From NCBI GenBank assembly GCA_040901775.1, contig JBBDYF010000275.1, positions 1-64,000 on the forward strand: 64,000 bases of DNA, given 5' to 3'. Of this stretch, positions 60,027 through 64,000 are shown one piece after another. Position numbers and translations under genes: made by a program. The first letter of the stretch is position 1, and every line of letters begins with the position of its first letter. Source of the DNA: CAYLLN01 sp040901775 (lineage in GTDB: Bacteria; Planctomycetota; Planctomycetia; Pirellulales; Pirellulaceae). The notes under the pieces are model-generated. The model was not told the origin of the DNA, searched no databases, and saw only the letters and a program-made list of their open reading frames with translations.

Positions 60027-63000
60027 ATGAACCTGTTGCGCATTTTGTACTCGCTGCGCATTCCCAACCCACTGCGCATCTTGCTTACCGTGGCGATCGG
60101 GGCTGCGGGCAGCCTTTCGCTCGGTGCTGCCGAGCCGATGGTGAGTTTCAACCGCCAGATCAAACCGATTCTCGCCGGCAAGTGCTTCACCTGCCACGGA
60201 CCCGACGAAAAAGAGCGGCAGGCGGAACTGCGGCTCGATGTGCGCGACGAGGCGGTGCCGCTCGTCATTAAGCCGGGCGATGCGGTGCACAGCGAACTGT
60301 TCGTGCGGATTACGTCGGACGATAAAGACTTGCAGATGCCTCCTGCCGACTCGAAGAAGCCGGGCATGACGGCCGACGAAGTCGCCCTGATTCGCCAGTG
60401 GATCGAGCAAGGGGCCGAGTACGATGCCCATTGGTCCTACGTGCCGCCGGTGCGTCCGGCCCCCCCCGCCGTGAAAGACGCCGCGTGGACCGCCGGCGAG
60501 ATCGACCGTTTCGTCCTCGCCCGTTTGGAAGCCAAGGGGCTCGCCCCGTCGCTCCCCGCCGACCAGCGAACGCTCCTTCGTCGGCTTTCGTTCGACGTCG
60601 TCGGCTTGCCCCCGACGCCGCAGGAACTGGCCGACTTCGCAGCCGACGACTCGCCCCAGGCCTGGGAAAAGCAGGTCGATCGGCTGCTCGCCAGCCGGCA
60701 CTATGGCGAGCGGCTGGCGCTATACTGGCTCGATGTGGTTCGCTACGCCGATACGGCCGGCTATCACAGCGACAACTTCCGCGATTTGAGTCCCTACCGC
60801 GATTACGTCATCGCGGCATTCAACGACAACAAACCGTTCGACCAGTTCACCATCGAGCAACTGGCGGGGGATCTGCTGCCGGATGCCAGCGGCGAGCAGC
60901 GCATTGCCTCGGGCTATAACCGGCTGCTGCAAACGACCGAAGAAGGAGGGGCCCAGCCCAAGGAATACACCGCCAAGTACGCGGCCGACCGGGTGCGCAA
61001 CACGTCGGCCATTTGGCTGGCCAGCACGATGGGCTGCTGCGAGTGCCACGCGCACAAGTTCGATCCGTTCACGCACCAGGACTTTTATCGCTTCGCCGCG
61101 TTCTTTGCCGACGTGAGCGAAAAGGGGGTCGGTCGCCAGGAGCAGGCGAGCATTCCCACGCCCGAGCAGGAATTGCAACTGGCCCAGCTCGACCAGCAAT
61201 TGGCCGCGGCTCGCGCGCAGTTCGCCGCCAAGACTCCGGAACTGACCGCCGCCCGCGCCAAGTGGGAAGCGGCCGCCCAGGCCGAACTCGCCAGCAGCGC
61301 GGGAACGTGGCTGATCGCCAAGCCGTCCAAGGTGCAAGCCAAGAGCAAGACCGTGCTGACGCCGCAGGACGACGGTACGCTAGTGGCCAGCGGTCCTAAT
61401 CCTCCCAAAGAGATTTACACCATTACCTTGCCCGCCGACGGCGATGGGATACGTGGCTTGCGACTGGAGGCGCTGGTCGATGGCAGCTTTCCCAACAAAG
61501 GATTGTCGCGAGCCAACGGCAACTTCGTGCTTTCGGAAATCGAAGTGGCAGCTTTGGCGGCTGACGGCAAATCGACTCCGGTAAAACTGGCGGCAGCCGC
61601 AGCCGACTTCTCGCAAGATGGCCATCCGATTGCCAATGCCATCGACGGCAAGGCCGATACGGGCTGGGCCGTTGCGGGGCACGAGAAACCAGCCGATCGC
61701 GCCGCTGCCTTCACGTTTGCCGAAACAGTCGGCGGGACCGGAAACAGTCTGGTGGTCACGCTCAAGCACGAGTCGGAGTTTGCCGGGCACAACATCGGCC
61801 GGTTCCGCTTGTCGCTGACCGAAAGTGAGAAGCCCAGCCTGTCGGGCGCTGGAATCCCTGCCGCAGTGGCCGAAGCCATGCAGCTCGACGCGGCAAAGCG
61901 TTCGCCTGAGCATGAGGAACTGCTCGACGGCGAGTTCCGCCGGGCAGCGCCGGAACTAGCCTCGGTTCGCCAGCAGATTGCCAAGCTGGAATCGGATCGC
62001 GCGAAGCTGATTCAAGCTTTCCCCTCGACGCTCGTTTCGATGTCGGCCGAGCCGCGGACGATTCGCGTGCTGCCGCGGGGCAACTGGCTGGACGATTCGG
62101 GCGACGTGATGCAGCCGGCAGTGCCCGGATTTCTTAGCGACGCTTCGCAGAAGCGTTCCGCAACCGACGCTCCTTCTCGCCAAACCCGCCTCGACCTGGC
62201 CCGCTGGATGACCGACCGGCAGAACCCGCTCACCGCCCGGGTCTTCGTCAATCGCATGTGGAAACTGGCATTTGGCCGCGGCATTTCCCGTTCGCTCGAC
62301 GACTTTGGCTCGCAAGGAGAATTGCCCACGCATCCCGATCTGCTCGATTGGCTGGCGGTCGAATTCATGGAGAGCGGCTGGGACGTAAAGCACACGTTCA
62401 AGCTGATGCTGCTGTCGGCGGCCTACCGGCAGTCGTCGGTTCCCAACGAACTCGCCCTAGCCGAGGACGCGACGAACGACCTTTTCAGTCGCCAGAACCG
62501 TTTTCGCCTCGACGCCGAGTTCGTACGCGACAACGCCCTGGCGACCAGCGGCTTGCTGGTCCCCACCATCGGCGGCCCCAGCGTCAAGCCATATCAACCT
62601 GCCGGCTATTGGCAATACTTAAATTTTCCCAAGCGGGAGTGGGAGAACGACCAGGGAGACGGCCTGTATCGCCGCGGACTGTACACTTTCTGGCAACGGA
62701 CGTTTCTGCATCCCAGCCTGGCCGCGTTCGACGCTCCCAGCCGCGAGGAATGCACGGTCGAGCGGGCCCGCAGCAACACGCCGCAACAGGCGCTCGTGCT
62801 GCTGAACGATCCGACCTATGTCGAGGCGGCCCGTGCTTTGGCGGGCCGCATTCTGGCCGAAGGGGGCAAATCGACGCCCGAGCGGCTGGAGTACGCCTTT
62901 CGCCGCGTCCTCGTCCGCCCGCCGCGACCCGAAGAGGTGCAACTTCTTTCCGCCTTGGTTGAAAAGCATCAGCAAGAGTTCGCCGCCGACAAGGCTGCGG

Positions 63001-63125
63001 CTGCGAAGCTACTGAGCGTGGGAGATCTGAAATCGCCCGCCGAGCTCCACCTGGCCGAACTGGCCGCCTGGACCAGCGCCAGCCGTGTGCTGTTGAACTT
63101 GCACGAAACGATTACGAGGAACTAG
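60027..63125 (+). CDS. PSCyt1-PSCyt2-PSD1 cytochrome c-like exported protein
   Basis: A 1032-residue exported planctomycete protein. A Sec signal (LLTVAIGAAGSLSLGAAEP) precedes a class-I cytochrome c-like module with heme motif CFTCH (residues 53-57; CxxCH). Then come PSCyt2/DUF1549 (VDRLLASRHYGERLALYWLD, ADTAGYHSDNFRDLSPYRDY), a concanavalin-like insert, and PSD1/DUF1553 (RLDLARWMTDRQNPLTARVF, VNRMWKLAFGRGISRSLDDF, PTHPDLLDWLAVEF). The 24-bp hairpin repeat at 62133-62156 is read in frame as LSDASQKR between the two domains. DUF1501 partners are typical; the only one here is at 13.4 kb. The ATG at 60027 is preferred. Confidence 0.93.
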   Translation: MNLLRILYSLRIPNPLRILLTVAIGAAGSLSLGAAEPMVSFNRQIKPILAGKCFTCHGPDEKERQAELRLDVRDEAVPLVIKPGDAVHSELFVRITSDDKDLQMPPADSKKPGMTADEVALIRQWIEQGAEYDAHWSYVPPVRPAPPAVKDAAWTAGEIDRFVLARLEAKGLAPSLPADQRTLLRRLSFDVVGLPPTPQELADFAADDSPQAWEKQVDRLLASRHYGERLALYWLDVVRYADTAGYHSDNFRDLSPYRDYVIAAFNDNKPFDQFTIEQLAGDLLPDASGEQRIASGYNRLLQTTEEGGAQPKEYTAKYAADRVRNTSAIWLASTMGCCECHAHKFDPFTHQDFYRFAAFFADVSEKGVGRQEQASIPTPEQELQLAQLDQQLAAARAQFAAKTPELTAARAKWEAAAQAELASSAGTWLIAKPSKVQAKSKTVLTPQDDGTLVASGPNPPKEIYTITLPADGDGIRGLRLEALVDGSFPNKGLSRANGNFVLSEIEVAALAADGKSTPVKLAAAAADFSQDGHPIANAIDGKADTGWAVAGHEKPADRAAAFTFAETVGGTGNSLVVTLKHESEFAGHNIGRFRLSLTESEKPSLSGAGIPAAVAEAMQLDAAKRSPEHEELLDGEFRRAAPELASVRQQIAKLESDRAKLIQAFPSTLVSMSAEPRTIRVLPRGNWLDDSGDVMQPAVPGFLSDASQKRSATDAPSRQTRLDLARWMTDRQNPLTARVFVNRMWKLAFGRGISRSLDDFGSQGELPTHPDLLDWLAVEFMESGWDVKHTFKLMLLSAAYRQSSVPNELALAEDATNDLFSRQNRFRLDAEFVRDNALATSGLLVPTIGGPSVKPYQPAGYWQYLNFPKREWENDQGDGLYRRGLYTFWQRTFLHPSLAAFDAPSREECTVERARSNTPQQALVLLNDPTYVEAARALAGRILAEGGKSTPERLEYAFRRVLVRPPRPEEVQLLSALVEKHQQEFAADKAAAAKLLSVGDLKSPAELHLAELAAWTSASRVLLNLHETITRN
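62133..62156. repeat. 24-bp hairpin repeat inside a reading frame, copy 2
   Basis: Identical in all 24 bases to 18813-18836. It contributes LSDASQKR to a presumably flexible loop of the PSD1 protein. Confidence 0.85.
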
Positions 63126-63128
63126 GCC

Positions 63129-63153
63129 AGCGGGGTGCGTGAGCCCCTTGAGA
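63129..63153. repeat. AGCGGGGTGCGTGAGCCCCT-type hairpin repeat, copy 2
   Basis: A 25-bp element starting 4 bp after the PSD1 stop codon, 23 of 25 positions identical to 48071-48095. Confidence 0.75.
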
Positions 63154-63195
63154 CACGCCGCTGGACGGAAAAGCATTGCGACCAAGGAGCAGTCC

Positions 63196-63837
63196 ATGAG
63201 CATCGCGGAATTGAAATCGCCGCTGGCAGCCGGGCGGCCTGCCTGGCGCTTGGATGAAGGCTCGAACGGCCGGTTGATGTCGCTGGACGAATTCGAAGCC
63301 CTCGAGGCTGACGACTGCGACCAACGTTTTCGTTACGAGTTGATCAACGGAGTCGTCATCGTGAGCCCAGCCCCTGCCGATGCAGAAGCCGATCCGAATG
63401 GTGAACTGGAAACAATGTTGCGGAATTATCGGGCCACACACCCGCTAGGCAAAGCTTTAGACAAGACGTTGGCCGAACGCGACGTGAGAACCCGAGTCGG
63501 AATTCGCCGCGTCGATCGGGCGCTCTGGATCGGTTTTGGACGCCGCATTAGTTCGAAACGCGATCTGCCGACGATCATCGTCGAGTTCGTGTCGCCGGGT
63601 AAGAAAGCGTGGCGCCGCGACTTCACGATCAAACGGGAAGAGTATCTTGAGCTTGGTACGAAAGAATATTGGGTCGTCGATCGTTTTAACCGAACGCTCA
63701 CGGTTTTTTTTCTCTCGCCGGCCGACCCACTGCAGCGAGTCGTGACGGAAACCCAGACCTATACCACGCCGCTCTTGCCTGGATTTGAATTGCCGCTCAA
63801 ACAATTGCTGGAGCTCGCCGACGAGTACGAGGATTAG
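63196..63837 (+). CDS. Uma2-family (DUF820) putative endonuclease
   Basis: A 213-residue protein of the Uma2 family, a PD-(D/E)XK nuclease fold. Landmarks are MSLDEFEALE, RYELINGVVIVSPAP, LPTIIVEFVSPGKKAWRRDF with the acidic Glu of the active site, and YLELGTKEYWVVDRFNRTLT. Uma2 genes are multi-copy in planctomycetes and cyanobacteria, but their activity has not been established. The usual PDI-x-V ahead of the catalytic Glu is altered here, to RVDRALWIGFGRR. AAGGAG precedes the ATG at 63196. A second Uma2 gene follows. Confidence 0.85.
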   Translation: MSIAELKSPLAAGRPAWRLDEGSNGRLMSLDEFEALEADDCDQRFRYELINGVVIVSPAPADAEADPNGELETMLRNYRATHPLGKALDKTLAERDVRTRVGIRRVDRALWIGFGRRISSKRDLPTIIVEFVSPGKKAWRRDFTIKREEYLELGTKEYWVVDRFNRTLTVFFLSPADPLQRVVTETQTYTTPLLPGFELPLKQLLELADEYED

Positions 63838-63906
63838 ATAGGGAAAGGGAATTGAGGGGGTGAGCCGTCTGAGGCTCGTCACGGGAAGACAGAATTGGAG
63901 AAGGCC

Positions 63907-64000
63907 ATGAGCATTGCAGAACTACAGTCTCGCCCATCTGCCACGACGCCCCAACTGCGTCTGGACGCGTCTGCGAACGGTCGGCTGATGTCGATCGAGG
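63907..64000 (+). CDS. Partial second Uma2-family gene
   Basis: The window ends inside this gene. The 31 visible residues, MSIAELQSRPSATTP and then SANGRLMSIE, closely match the start of the preceding Uma2 gene (MSIAELKSP...NGRLMSLDE), so the two are tandem paralogues. GGAGAAGG precedes the ATG at 63907. Confidence 0.8.
   Translation, partial: MSIAELQSRPSATTPQLRLDASANGRLMSIE

Overview
This is a high-GC bacterial window that reads as a member of the Planctomycetota, most likely the Pirellulales/Pirellulaceae side. The evidence is the density of protein families largely confined to that phylum: DUF1501, PSCyt1-PSCyt2-PSD1 (DUF1549/DUF1553), several DUF1080 domains, DUF3500, PQQ-like exported propellers, golvesin-type C-terminal domains, DUF4058, tandem Uma2 genes and many Tat- or Sec-exported proteins. 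The scaffold has a 100-N gap inside a TAAG microsatellite (46519-46618), so it is a draft or metagenome assembly. No rRNA, tRNA, CRISPR array or intact transposase was found.

Layout. 1-4.4 kb: 3' end of an exported golvesin-domain protein, a SAM methyltransferase, a PYROXD2-like oxidoreductase framed by short repeats, and an EamA transporter. 4.4-8.3 kb: a strong promoter and palindromic repeats lead into an ExbD-ExbD-TPR operon without ExbB. 8.3-16 kb: Nramp-like transporter, GNAT, hemerythrin-like protein, M32 carboxypeptidase, lipoprotein, DUF1501, small basic protein, ICMT-like membrane protein. 16.1-17.8 kb: a lower-GC two-gene cassette (winged-helix/DUF488 fusion plus a DuOB-like protein). 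17.8-24.8 kb: two sugar-phosphate isomerase-like TIM barrels, HemQ/ChdC, a two-gene HEPN module, membrane protein, acyl-CoA dehydrogenase, CysC and BON protein. 24.8-30 kb: a MoxR-DUF58-VWA operon with two small accessory genes inserted. 30.3-39.8 kb: pentapeptide protein, a giant LplT-PlsC-Aas fusion, DUF5678 with a frameshifted aspartic protease, a CobW GTPase, a glycerol-facilitator aquaporin, and leuA. 40-46.5 kb: a MazF-type toxin-antitoxin pair and large exported proteins. 46.7-64 kb: DUF3500, gamma-glutamyltransferase, a DUF1080-DUF1080-hydrolase fusion, a PQQ-like propeller, aldo/keto reductase, response regulator, SNF2 helicase, a large PSCyt/PSD1 protein and two Uma2 genes.

Two themes stand out. 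First, leuA is preceded by what looks like a complete transcription attenuator: promoter, a 19-residue leader peptide with eight leucines, a hairpin over the Leu codons, and a textbook intrinsic terminator. Second, several families of short palindromic repeats are scattered through the window, and some copies lie inside reading frames. The same MITE-like fragment supplies part of the signal peptide of two unrelated exported proteins, and another 24-bp hairpin is embedded in frame in two further exported proteins. A complete 165-bp copy of the first family, with 14-bp perfect terminal inverted repeats, ends on the stop codon of the M32 carboxypeptidase.

All function calls come from reading motifs by eye. 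No database search was run.
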